A stretch of 64,000 nucleotides of DNA from Paenibacillus sp. KS-LC4 (GTDB lineage Bacteria > Bacillota > Bacilli > Paenibacillales > Paenibacillaceae), in the NCBI RefSeq assembly GCF_036894955.1, contig NZ_CP145905.1:1061501-1125500 (forward strand). Direction: 5' to 3'. The notes below the pieces were generated by a model. It did no database searches. It saw only the letters and a program-made list of their open reading frames with translations, and was not told the DNA's origin. How positions within the stretch are numbered: the first letter of the stretch is position 1; the number at the start of each line of letters is the position of its first letter. A program made the translations under genes and the position numbers. Shown one piece after another: positions 26,088 to 33,749 of the stretch.

Positions 26088-26206
26088 AAATTCCCCACGC
26101 TCCTTCATATGGCTCCATTTTATTGAAGTCTCTTGGAACAAACAATAACTTCATATTTGATTTTTTTTAATATTCAACCACCAGTTGAACCAAGCAATAA
26201 ATTCAT

Positions 26207-26422
26207 ATTACACGCAAAGAGATGGTAGTGATGATCGCAAAAGCACTTAAGCTATCGACCGAAACAAATTCAGAATCTGGTTTCGCAGATGACAAGAGCA
26301 TTCCAGCATGGGTTAATAGCGCAGTAGCAAAGATCAAAAAGCTTGGCATTGTGGAAGGGAAGGGCAATAATCAATTCGCCCCTCAAGACCATGCTGCAAG
26401 AGCAGAGGCCGTGTTAATGTAA
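26207..26422 (+). pseudogene. SLH-domain remnant 1
   Basis: A fragment starting ITRKEMVVMIAKALKL and continuing through FADDKSIPAWVNSAVAKIK and GIVEGKGNNQFAPQDHAARA. This is the end of one S-layer-homology domain followed by most of another. It has no signal peptide, no first SLH domain and a premature stop. SLH domains anchor proteins to pyruvylated wall polymers; this piece cannot do so alone. A homologous fragment starting at the same motif position lies at 32095-32326. Confidence 0.8.
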
Positions 26423-26727
26423 GGATATATCTTAATTATTCAAGATTAACGTTATTTGCCCCTCTTTCTGATGAAGAGCTTAGAATAGTTGTAAAAAGAC
26501 GATTTCTTAACGGATATACTCGTTACCGTTGGTGCGTTGCGAGCGCGAACATAAAGTTTTCTTTACATTTCACTTATGTAGCAGTCTACCATGATAAATT
26601 AGAAGTAATCGTTGTCGTTTATTGACCGAAGAAGATTTAACTGTCATGGGAGATGGTAGATGCAGCCGTGTACTTGGGCCAAGGCATCGTTGTATGTGAC
26701 GATATTTGTAGATTAGGAGTGAATGGC
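26423..26727. other. Stretch without a supported gene
   Basis: An open frame overlapping the SLH remnant and ending at about 26624 reads FAPLSDEELRIVVKRRFL, then NGYTRYRWCVASANIKF. It looks peptide-like but has no start signal of its own and no family I recognise. Confidence 0.3.
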
Positions 26728-27129
26728 GTGAATGTAAAATCCGTGCAATTGGTCAGCGATTATTTCAATGCGATGCAGCAAAGCAAGGAAGCTCGCGCGA
26801 CGAATGATCAGACGCGTGTGGCAGCTATTCGAAATACACTCATGCAGGGAAAGAAGCTGCGCATCGACGAAATGAACTACTTACAGCGAAAGGATTCCAA
26901 TTTGTATAATCAGGCAATGAGCCTCTCGATGGAACGCCAAGCATATAAAGACGTATTGCAGCATAGTCGAAGCAAAGCGGACGCGAGTTATTACAGAACG
27001 TTCAAGCTGATGCAGATTGCTGGGCAACTAAAGCATGGTGGCTCCGAGGAGCAGCTAATGCGGGTGAACTCGATTCAGGAAGCCCATCGCGAGTTCACGC
27101 GATCTAGCAAGTATGCCTCGCTGAGGTAG
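26728..27129 (+). CDS. Hypothetical helical protein
   Basis: A 133-residue, Gln/Arg/Lys-rich, mostly helical protein without membrane segment, signal peptide or Cys cluster. I start it at a GTG because TAGGAG lies 8 nt upstream. The earlier in-frame ATG at 26653 would add an unlikely Cys/Gly-rich leader. The sequence (VQLVSDYFNAMQQSKEA, LRIDEMNYLQRKDSNLYNQA) has the look of a phage or structural accessory protein, but no family is recognised. Base composition is core-like, unlike the defence genes, and it ends in its own terminator. Confidence 0.55.
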   Translation: MNVKSVQLVSDYFNAMQQSKEARATNDQTRVAAIRNTLMQGKKLRIDEMNYLQRKDSNLYNQAMSLSMERQAYKDVLQHSRSKADASYYRTFKLMQIAGQLKHGGSEEQLMRVNSIQEAHREFTRSSKYASLR

Positions 27130-27204
27130 GGTGGGGCGTAACTGCCAGTGAATGGTTAAGAAGCTTTAGTGAAGCAGCGACAAAACAGGAGCGAGGCAGA
27201 CAGA

Positions 27205-27256
27205 AGGGGTGCCAAGAAGGCTGTAAACTACAAGTCTCAGGGCGCCCCTCTTTTTT
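27205..27256 (+). terminator. Rho-independent terminator
   Basis: The arms AGGGGTGCC and GGCGCCCCT (one G-U pair) are followed by CTTTTTTG. Confidence 0.8.
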
Positions 27257-27305
27257 GTTGGGTTTGTTATTGTGCGAGTATTCCACTCACGTTTACCTTT
27301 TTGGA

Positions 27306-28301
27306 TTATATGGTGTTGTAGTGTTCTGGGAAAACAATTTTTGTTAGATCATTTCTAATCTGTTCCACATTTGTAGTTGATAAATTGTTCAAAATGATGA
27401 TTGTTAACCTGTCATTTATATAACGGATGATCTCATTTTTAAAGCCAACAATGCCGCCGCCATGATAAATTCTTCTCCGATTCTGATCTTCATCTATAAA
27501 CCAACCGTAACCATAACCATAGCCATGGGAAGTGAATATAGTATCAAGGCTTTCCCTTGTAACTAATTTCTCTGTATACAATGACTGGTCCCACTTGAAT
27601 AAATCTTCAGTTGTAGAATAAAGATTTCCACCACCAATTGGAAAACTCATATCCATATACTCTGCATTAACAATGCCATTATCGTATTCATAACCCTGTG
27701 CCCTGTTAGGTATTATTTCTTTGTGGTTATCACAGCCGGAGTTCTTCATACCCAAGGGTAAAAAGATTTGGTTATTTAAAAAGTCTTCATAAGTAAGTCC
27801 TGTAGTCTTTTCTATAATATAGGCCAATAAAATATAGCCTGAATTACTATATTGGAATTTGAAATTTGGAACAAACTCAGGCTCCAAGTCCAGTATTAAA
27901 CGAACTGTTTTTTCAGTCGTGGTCGGTTGCTTCATTAATTCTTTAATATTAGGGAGTTGTGTAATATTGGGGATACCTGATGAATGTGTTAATAAATGAT
28001 GCAATTTAATTTGATCACCGTATTTATATGAGGGTATAAACTTTGAGACATTATCTACTACGTTTAGTTCCCCCTGCTCCTGAAGTATTGTGATAGCCAT
28101 CGCTGTAAACTGCTTTGTTATCGATCCAATTCTGAACTTAGTCTCAGGTGTATTTTTTACTTGGTGCTCTCGATTGGCAAAGCTATATCCACGATTAAAC
28201 AATATTTTTTCATCCTTAGAGATCAATACACTTCCACTGTATTCCTCGTTCCTTTCCAAAGATGTAAAGAAATCATGAATTTCACTTTCTAGAGTTCGCA
28301 A
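27306..28301 (-). CDS. Beta-lactamase-fold serine hydrolase (class C/PBP4-like)
   Basis: A 331-residue enzyme of the beta-lactamase/D-Ala-D-Ala carboxypeptidase fold. The catalytic S-x-x-K is at GSITK (S60, K63), the Y-x-N motif at FQYSNSGY (Y151, N153) and an HGGG loop near the C-terminus (IYHGGGIVG). There is no signal peptide, so it may be a cytosolic esterase or peptidase rather than a wall enzyme. The start is TTG with GGGGGAT 7 nt upstream. The gene is A/T-rich. Confidence 0.85.
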   Translation of the reverse strand: MRTLESEIHDFFTSLERNEEYSGSVLISKDEKILFNRGYSFANREHQVKNTPETKFRIGSITKQFTAMAITILQEQGELNVVDNVSKFIPSYKYGDQIKLHHLLTHSSGIPNITQLPNIKELMKQPTTTEKTVRLILDLEPEFVPNFKFQYSNSGYILLAYIIEKTTGLTYEDFLNNQIFLPLGMKNSGCDNHKEIIPNRAQGYEYDNGIVNAEYMDMSFPIGGGNLYSTTEDLFKWDQSLYTEKLVTRESLDTIFTSHGYGYGYGWFIDEDQNRRRIYHGGGIVGFKNEIIRYINDRLTIIILNNLSTTNVEQIRNDLTKIVFPEHYNTI

Positions 28302-28386
28302 TGATTTATCCCCCAGTATTTAAAAGTTATATCTTTTATCATATAGGAAAACATTGGTAAAACAAGCCTTATAGTTTTTTTACCGT

Positions 28387-28495
28387 TGTGGTAAAATAGA
28401 GTTAAGGAGGTCTACACAGACCTCCTTCAGGCTATCGAGACATTCTCGACAGCTTGGAAACACACACTACACTAACTTTGGTTAGTGTTTTTTTT
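28387..28495 (+). ncRNA. Candidate small RNA with Shine-Dalgarno-bearing hairpin
   Basis: A compact unit. A TGG-extended TAAAAT -10 element (28389-28397) lies 6 nt before a perfect hairpin whose arms are AAGGAGGTCT and AGACCTCCTT (28404-28427). Some 40 nt later comes the terminator at 28470-28495. No open reading frame is present. The arms equal the Shine-Dalgarno and anti-Shine-Dalgarno sequences. The evidence is structural only; a plain leader or a relic of a lost gene is possible. Confidence 0.35.
28470..28495 (+). terminator. Rho-independent terminator
   Basis: The arms CACTAAC and GTTAGTG with a TTTG loop are followed by eight T. Fifteen bases of it (CACTAACTTTGGTTA) recur at 31299-31313. 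Confidence 0.85.
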
Positions 28496-28611
28496 ATGGC
28501 TTAACGCCTATGCTTATGTCCGAATTCAATAGTGGTATGGAGGAGAAAATGATTGATCAAGGTTTTTTTTAGGTGTGATTTTTTATGCTGGGCTAAAAGG
28601 AAGAGGACAAA

Positions 28612-28730
28612 AGTATGACGATCTGTGGGAGCAGATGGGCATTGGAAGCAGAGCATTTTAATGGCGATGGTATTGTGATGACAAGGCTGTCAAGGAAATC
28701 TTGGCAATCATTTCAGAAAAGGGTTGAGCA
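28612..28730 (+). pseudogene. Dockerin-type C-terminal remnant 1
   Basis: A calcium-loop segment FNGDGIV in one frame continues as DDKAVKEILAIISEKG-stop in another. Together these form the end of a type-I dockerin/EF-hand-like repeat. The frame shift and absence of the rest mark it as a remnant. It parallels the intact-looking loop at 29050-29127. Confidence 0.5.
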
Positions 28731-28731
28731 C

Positions 28732-29127
28732 ATGAGATTTTATGAGATGAAGGAGCGAAATTGGGCGGGCTGGAGAAGATGGATATCCCTCTTGCTGGTT
28801 ATTTGTCTGGTGCTGTCTGTCAGTCCGTCAGTCCGACGGTTCGAGCCGGAAGTTCCTCGGGGACAGATAGACTGCCTGCCATTGAAGTGAGCAGCACGGA
28901 GGGCAAGCCGGAAGATACACTGGTGGATGTTGGGACAACTGCTACCTTCTCTGTAATAGCTAGCGGCAGTGGCCTTACCTATCAATGGCAGGTAGATACG
29001 ACAGGTACAGGTAACGGCTTTAAGGATGTGAGTGGAGCAACAAGCAGCAGCAGACTTCAATAATGATGGATTAGTGAATGAGATGGATGTTAAGGCAATC
29101 CTAGCCTATATTATAGGAAAATCCTAA
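28732..29127 (+). pseudogene. Secreted Ig-like/dockerin-type protein, internally deleted and frameshifted
   Basis: It begins with a good signal peptide (RRWISLLLVICLVLSVSPS) and shifts frame inside a short CAGTCCGT duplication. It then continues as an Ig-like segment (VDVGTTATFSVIASGSGLTY, then QWQVDTTGTGNGFKDVSGA). A second frame change leads to ADFNNDGLVNEMDVKAILAY, then IIGKS-stop, a dockerin-like end. It looks like the two ends of a long extracellular protein gene joined after loss of the middle. Confidence 0.6.
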
Positions 29128-29280
29128 AAATTTAGTAATTGGAAAGTAACTCTACGTAAAAGATGAGGACAGCAGCAGACCGTATTCCTCGATCATTTGA
29201 CGCTGCGGTCGCCGACTGCTTCAGATACAGGTTGAATATGCCTACATTGTAACCGTCTATGTGTTCAGCTTTCTTGGTTC

Positions 29281-29328
29281 CCGCATATGACACATGTGGA
29301 GTGCTGTGTATTGTTGATGAGGGAATAG
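29281..29328 (+). repeat. rlmCD tail remnant D
   Basis: It encodes PHMTHVECCVLLMRE-stop, a canonical RlmCD C-terminus. It shares ACACATGTGGAGTG with the real gene end 16.8 kb away. There is no other part of the methyltransferase here. Confidence 0.75.
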
Positions 29329-29336
29329 TGAGGTGG

Positions 29337-29528
29337 AGAAGGCCGATATCCCGCCGCTTCATGTTCTTCAGATGACAGCCCTGCCCTGCAAAGGCTGGCT
29401 TTCTGGAGCGGATGAATGATGTGGAGACCGTGGATATCGGCAAAAACGCCGATTTGGTTCTTCTGGACGCTAGCCCCATAGAAAGCGTGCAAAATCTTCA
29501 TGGTATTAACGCTGTGATTAGAATCTAA
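29337..29528 (+). pseudogene. Amidohydrolase C-terminal remnant
   Basis: Frame 1 gives ADIPPLHVLQMTAL. After a +1 shift, PAKAGFLERMNDVETVDIGK runs into NADLVLLDASPIESVQNLHG and ends INAVIRI-stop. The pattern matches the C-terminal end of imidazolonepropionase-like amidohydrolases (NPAK-LG, GxxADLVLLDANPL). The metal-binding N-terminal part is missing. A further short tail (MNRMMTENPDHFY) follows at about 29535 and may belong to another hydrolase. Confidence 0.65.
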
Positions 29529-29600
29529 AGCCGAAATGAACCGTATGATGACAGAGAATCCGGATCATTTTTATGATATGGAATTTTCATTAGCCTTGTG

Positions 29601-30515
29601 TTATTCATGGTTTTCAAATGCCATAGTAAGACGTGGTAAAGGTATGTCTAACTTTTTTGCTTCTCTCACAACTTCAAGTACCGCAAAACCTGCTTTACTA
29701 TTGTTATATTGTATGAATAGCCGTGGCAAGCTTCCCTTTGCAAAAATAACCTTGTTAAAAAGCGTGCCGAGAAGTGCAGGTGGAATCCTCGTCAACAGTA
29801 GAGTAATCATATCCAGCTTTGCGCCTCTTGCTTTAAGCACAGGAACCATTTCCCTCATATTTTTACCGACATTTGCGAATGAGCTGCTATGATTCATAAG
29901 TGCTGGAAAGCTTCCCTGTTTTAACACCTCGGTCTCCATAGCCGCATTCATGGCAAAGTGATTCCATAGCCAGCTTTGCATATCCTTCATCCAGCTTATT
30001 TTAAAATGGGCACTTTCAAATAGTTCTTTGACCATGTGGTTGATAGGTTCAGTGCCTGCTCGTGGTTTTTCCAGAAATATCATTTTCAAAAAGCCGCCTC
30101 TAAGCCGATTGTCCGCGATGCCGCCACCTGCTCCGGGGAAGCCAAAGACCACATTGTTCATAGACAATGGTGTGATGGATGATTTCAAATCCTGCCAAAT
30201 GTTATTGAATATGAGAATAGGGGAATTTGTTGCGGCAGTGGATAGGAATTGTGCTGCTTCTGGAAGCTGTTCGGTGTTGACGCTCACAATAATGAGATCA
30301 TAATTTGGAAGGAGCTCCTCATGTAGTGTGACGTTCCAGCTTTCTTTTATGAGCTTTTTCCCTCTTCGTGCGTCCCACATTTCAAGCTCTATACTGCTTC
30401 CGAGGGCTTCTTTTCTGCCTTTTCTAACGTAAAACTCAACTGTATGCCCTGCCTTTTCAAAAGCCCAGGCATATTGGGTTGATATTACACCTCTACCGAA
30501 GAATAAAATTCTCAT
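29601..30515 (-). CDS. Ketopantoate reductase family (ApbA/PanE-like) oxidoreductase
   Basis: A 304-residue NAD(P)-dependent oxidoreductase. The N-terminal Rossmann strand-loop is ILFFGRGVISTQYAWAFEKA (a variant GxGxxS loop), followed by VEFYVR, the PNYDLIIVSVNTEQL segment and the inner GFPGAGGG loop. The C-terminal helical half is present. Paralogues of 2-dehydropantoate 2-reductase outside the pantothenate operon act on other 2-keto acids, so the substrate is open. The ATG at 30515 has AGGAGG 5 nt upstream. It is divergent from a TetR regulator that probably controls it. Confidence 0.85.
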   Translation of the reverse strand: MRILFFGRGVISTQYAWAFEKAGHTVEFYVRKGRKEALGSSIELEMWDARRGKKLIKESWNVTLHEELLPNYDLIIVSVNTEQLPEAAQFLSTAATNSPILIFNNIWQDLKSSITPLSMNNVVFGFPGAGGGIADNRLRGGFLKMIFLEKPRAGTEPINHMVKELFESAHFKISWMKDMQSWLWNHFAMNAAMETEVLKQGSFPALMNHSSSFANVGKNMREMVPVLKARGAKLDMITLLLTRIPPALLGTLFNKVIFAKGSLPRLFIQYNNSKAGFAVLEVVREAKKLDIPLPRLTMAFENHE

Positions 30516-30580
30516 ATTGCCTCCTGAAAATATATATTTATCCTTGTTCATGATCAAACAACGTGTTGTATAATGTTATT

Positions 30581-30597
30581 GTATAGATTCACTATAC
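30581..30597. promoter_or_regulatory. TetR-type operator between divergent genes
   Basis: A perfect inverted repeat GTATAG-ATTCA-CTATAC in the 148-bp divergent intergenic region between the PanE-like gene and the TetR gene. Confidence 0.55.
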
Positions 30598-30663
30598 GGT
30601 CATCAACCATCAGATTTTTAATATCTGTCGTATAAACGATTGAACAGAAAATGGAGGCAAAGC

Positions 30664-31254
30664 ATGAAGAAGCAACCTGAAATTACGGACAAAACCAGGC
30701 AAACTTTTATAAATGTATTTTGTGATTTATATAGCCAAAAACCAATTGAAAAAATATCTATTCAAGAAATTGCTAACCGATCAGGATATAATCGGAGTAC
30801 ATTTTATCAATACTTTACGGATATTTATGCGTTGCTGGACTGCGTTGAAGAGCGTGTCTTGAAATCCATTAACGAGGAAATGGCGAGCAGAGAGTTTTCT
30901 ACACATACTTTCCAAGATGCACTTCAATGCTTGGAAAATGCAGAGGAAATTTCAGTGCTTAAAGCCCTCTTGGGAGACTATGGTTCTGTTCATTTTGTCG
31001 AACGCCTGAAAAGAGAAATTCCCTTTGAGCGATTGATTGTGGACCTTCCAACAAATGATGTGTTAGCACCCTATATCATTGAGTTTTACATATCAACTTT
31101 AATATCTATGTTTCGCCTTTGGATACAAAGCGACAAGGATCTAACTTCGGAAGAATTGGTCAAGTTGGTAGATAGCCTATTCTCAAATGGGATAACACCG
31201 TATCATATCTTTGGCAAGGTCAATCCTCGGCGCCTTAATTTGAACAACAAGTAA
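30664..31254 (+). CDS. TetR/AcrR family regulator
   Basis: A 196-residue TetR-family repressor. The N-terminal helix-turn-helix reads IQEIANRSGYNRSTFYQYF, with the family's YFTDIYALL after it. The ligand-binding half is helical and undiagnostic. The ATG at 30664 follows GGAGG at 6 nt; an in-frame ATG at 30640 lacks a ribosome site. Divergent orientation and the palindrome at 30581-30597 suggest it controls the PanE-like gene and itself. It is A/T-rich. Confidence 0.88.
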   Translation: MKKQPEITDKTRQTFINVFCDLYSQKPIEKISIQEIANRSGYNRSTFYQYFTDIYALLDCVEERVLKSINEEMASREFSTHTFQDALQCLENAEEISVLKALLGDYGSVHFVERLKREIPFERLIVDLPTNDVLAPYIIEFYISTLISMFRLWIQSDKDLTSEELVKLVDSLFSNGITPYHIFGKVNPRRLNLNNK

Positions 31255-31396
31255 GGGACGAGGAGAACGAGATTGAATCAGAGACATGATTTGCGAAGCA
31301 CTAACTTTGGTTAAACGATGCAGTAATACAAGGACGCAAGTGTGACGAAGGATTAGTCGCGTTCGGAATCGGCTTATAGCTTTGCGCCAGCCGTTA

Positions 31397-31905
31397 TTAG
31401 TCGTGTACACGATCACTCATATCGCTAGGCTCGCGCTTGTCGGCCACCAGCATATATCCTGTCCCACGGATCGTCCTGATTCTCTCGGGAGTAGCGGGAT
31501 CGGACTCGATTTTTTTTCGTAAATTACTGATGTGCACAGCGACCGTTCTCGTATCCCCCAAACTCTCCATTCCCCAGATAAGATGGAACAATGTATCGAC
31601 AGTGACGACACGATTAACGTTTTGTGCCATATGGGACAGCAAACTAAATTCTTTTTTCGATAAAAAGATGGTTTTACTATCTAGGTTGACGGACTGTTCG
31701 TAGAAATCCAGTGTCAAACCCGGTAACTCCAGCAGCTGTTCCCTTCTGCTTGTCGACACTCTGCGAAGGTGAGCCTTGATCTTGGCCATGAGTACGCCCG
31801 GACTGAACGGCTTGGTCACATAATCGTCGCCGCCATCGGATAATGCGCTGATTTTCACCTCGTCTTCCTCACGGCTGCTCAGAAACACGATTGGCGCATT
31901 CGTGT
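31397..31905 (-). pseudogene. OmpR-family response regulator, receiver half truncated
   Basis: The preserved part starts at NAPIVFLSSREEDEV (receiver strand 4), includes the YVTKPFSPG lysine and a complete winged-helix domain ending TIRGTGYMLVADK. The first two thirds of the receiver, including the phospho-acceptor Asp, are gone. The upstream end is fused directly to a histidine-kinase fragment. It is not expected to work as a normal regulator. Confidence 0.8.
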
Positions 31906-32097
31906 AAAAACTAGATTAAACAACGCCTGCTCCAATCGTTGGGCATCCACCTCGACAATAGGCAAGCCTGATCCTTGATCCTCCATATTTCCGATATCCA
32001 GTATGAAATCCAAACCTGCGTCACGCACAACCAGCTCATATTGCTCAAAAAAATCCCGCAAGAAGTGAATAGCGTGAACCGGCTCCATTCGTGCGGA
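31897..32097 (-). pseudogene. Histidine kinase internal fragment
   Basis: A segment RMEPVHAIHFLRDFFEQYEL followed by VDAQRLEQALFNLVF corresponds to the stretch between the HisKA helix and the N-box of a kinase (QRLEQALFNLV). The ATP-binding motifs after it are missing, because the sequence jumps into receiver strand 4 of the regulator remnant. Both genes were broken by the same deletion or rearrangement. Confidence 0.6.
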
Positions 32098-32326
32098 AAT
32101 GGTTGATATGATTGCTAGTGCGCTTAAGCTGCCGACCGAATCGGGAGCAACGGGCTTCGTGGACGACAAGGAAATACCTGAATGGGCGAGAGGCGCGATA
32201 GTTGCGATAAAAAATCTTGGCATCATTCAAGGTATGGGGAATAATCGGTTCCATTCGGCTGGCAATGCGACGAGAGCGGAGACAGTAACCGTTCTGATCA
32301 ACATGCTGGCTCGGCAAAATCAGTAG
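32095..32326 (+). pseudogene. SLH-domain remnant 2
   Basis: It starts RAEMVDMIASALKL and continues FVDDKEIPEWARGAIVAIKN and GIIQGMGNNRFHSAGNATRA, ending in VLINMLARQNQ-stop, the normal end of a C-terminal SLH domain. The rest of the protein is missing. It abuts the kinase fragment on the opposite strand. Confidence 0.8.
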
Positions 32327-32341
32327 GTCACTTGGCTCATT

Positions 32342-32383
32342 AAAATGGCGGCTACAGAGGAAATATCCCTGTACCGCCATTTT
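32342..32383. terminator. Bidirectional terminator
   Basis: The perfect arms AAAATGGCGG and CCGCCATTTT have A- and T-runs on both sides. It lies between the + strand SLH remnant and the minus-strand transglutaminase gene, facing both. Confidence 0.8.
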
Positions 32384-32418
32384 ATATTTCAATGGAAAAG
32401 CAAGTATAGAAGTTATGA

Positions 32419-33027
32419 CTACAAGCTCGAAGGCAAACCATGGAGACACATAGCGGTGCAGTCTGAATGCTGAAGTAAAGCGCTGATTGTTTTGACATGG
32501 GGCTTCGCATAAATGACAGGATAATTGAATTCTTCGTATTCCTCTCGTATTGGAAAAGCCACTTTCTCTTCTTCTAATGAGAACTGAGCATCTACCCCCG
32601 ATTTATTTCCCCGTGCATCTAATCGAATCCATTTTCCAATGGACCTCATGTAAACGGCGTTTAGCGCATGGATGACGTGACCTGTATCAGGAGTATCTCC
32701 CAAGGTTAGACGCTGGTAACAGAACCCGGCTGGTATTCCTTTGCTTCTTAATAAAGCGCATAATAGATTCGATTTTGCATAACAAATGCCCTCCTTGAAG
32801 AAAAGAACCTCAGATGCTTTGCACGTAATGCGTGAGCTTTGGATATCCCATGAATGCGAGATGTGGTCACGGACATATTCAAAAGCATTTTTAACATAAT
32901 CTATTTCATTCGACGATTGGCTATCCAGTTCCGCAGCTAATGCTTTTATTGAAAAATGATCATAATCAACCTCTGGTAACAATTCTAAATAGTCCTCTAA
33001 ATGATTGGACTCGCATGTAAATGTCAT
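32419..33027 (-). CDS. Transglutaminase-like cysteine protease-fold protein
   Basis: A 202-residue transglutaminase-core protein with the triad in order: Cys in KEGICYAKS, His in HVIHALNAVY and Asp in WIRLDARG. There is no signal peptide. Bacterial members act as proteases, amidases or crosslinkers, and small cytosolic ones are mostly uncharacterised. The start has GAGGGA 7 nt upstream. Confidence 0.85.
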   Translation of the reverse strand: MTFTCESNHLEDYLELLPEVDYDHFSIKALAAELDSQSSNEIDYVKNAFEYVRDHISHSWDIQSSRITCKASEVLFFKEGICYAKSNLLCALLRSKGIPAGFCYQRLTLGDTPDTGHVIHALNAVYMRSIGKWIRLDARGNKSGVDAQFSLEEEKVAFPIREEYEEFNYPVIYAKPHVKTISALLQHSDCTAMCLHGLPSSL

Positions 33028-33605
33028 TTGGCTTCCCTCATAATGTTTATTTTGATTTCCAATTCATATACTCCTTTGATTTTTTCAGCAATCTATTTTC
33101 ATCTACACTTAAAAACCTATTTATGAAAGAAATTGTTTCTAAAATTTAGAGATCCCAATCTTTTTTTATAGGTATGTAGAAACCCTTATACAGAGGAGTA
33201 CGTACTATAGTGGATTAAATAATTATGCATAATAACTAATATTTATGCAATATTAATTTTGATTTTAAGTTATATCATAAATATTATTAATCACAATCTT
33301 CTATTCTATATGAGTTGGTTATTTACATCCTTTGTATAGCCTTAATCCTTGAAATGGCCTATATCTTTCGATCAATAGTTAAGGGAAGGGGGCGAGGGAC
33401 ATGATCTAACCGCTTGAGGGTATGTCTATTACTAAAGGTTGCTCTATAGGTAAGAGGAGGTTCTGTTTTCCTACACGGTTCGACACTAAGGTTTACTATT
33501 TTGATTTAAAATTGGTAATATTGAGTGGGTGATAATAATCAAAATGACGGAATAATTATTATGAAACAAACTAAGGCTCATTAGAATAAGAACGGATGTT
33601 CATTC
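33028..33605. other. A/T-rich intergenic region
   Basis: Long A/T-rich stretch with no open frame I can support and no RNA gene recognised. A short G-rich block (GGGAAGGGGGCGAGGGAC) near 33383 is unexplained. Confidence 0.4.
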
Positions 33606-33637
33606 CACATATCTCTCCTAGTAGAGATATGTGTTTT
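33606..33637 (+). terminator. Rho-independent terminator without an evident upstream gene
   Basis: The perfect 11-bp arms CACATATCTCT/AGAGATATGTG are followed by TTTT. It insulates the HNH gene from upstream transcription. Confidence 0.75.
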
Positions 33638-33749
33638 CCGTCTTTGCAGAGTTAACATTATATCTAAGACGCACGGTGATATTGAACATGTATAAAGTAT
33701 TGTGTAATTGAATGACAACAAATGATATTTAGGATAATAGGAGATGAAT

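Noticed and set aside
33370..33480. Group II intron or structured RNA
   Set aside because: The G-rich block and a CACGGTTCGAC stretch looked suggestive, but no domain V/VI hairpin or reverse transcriptase is present.
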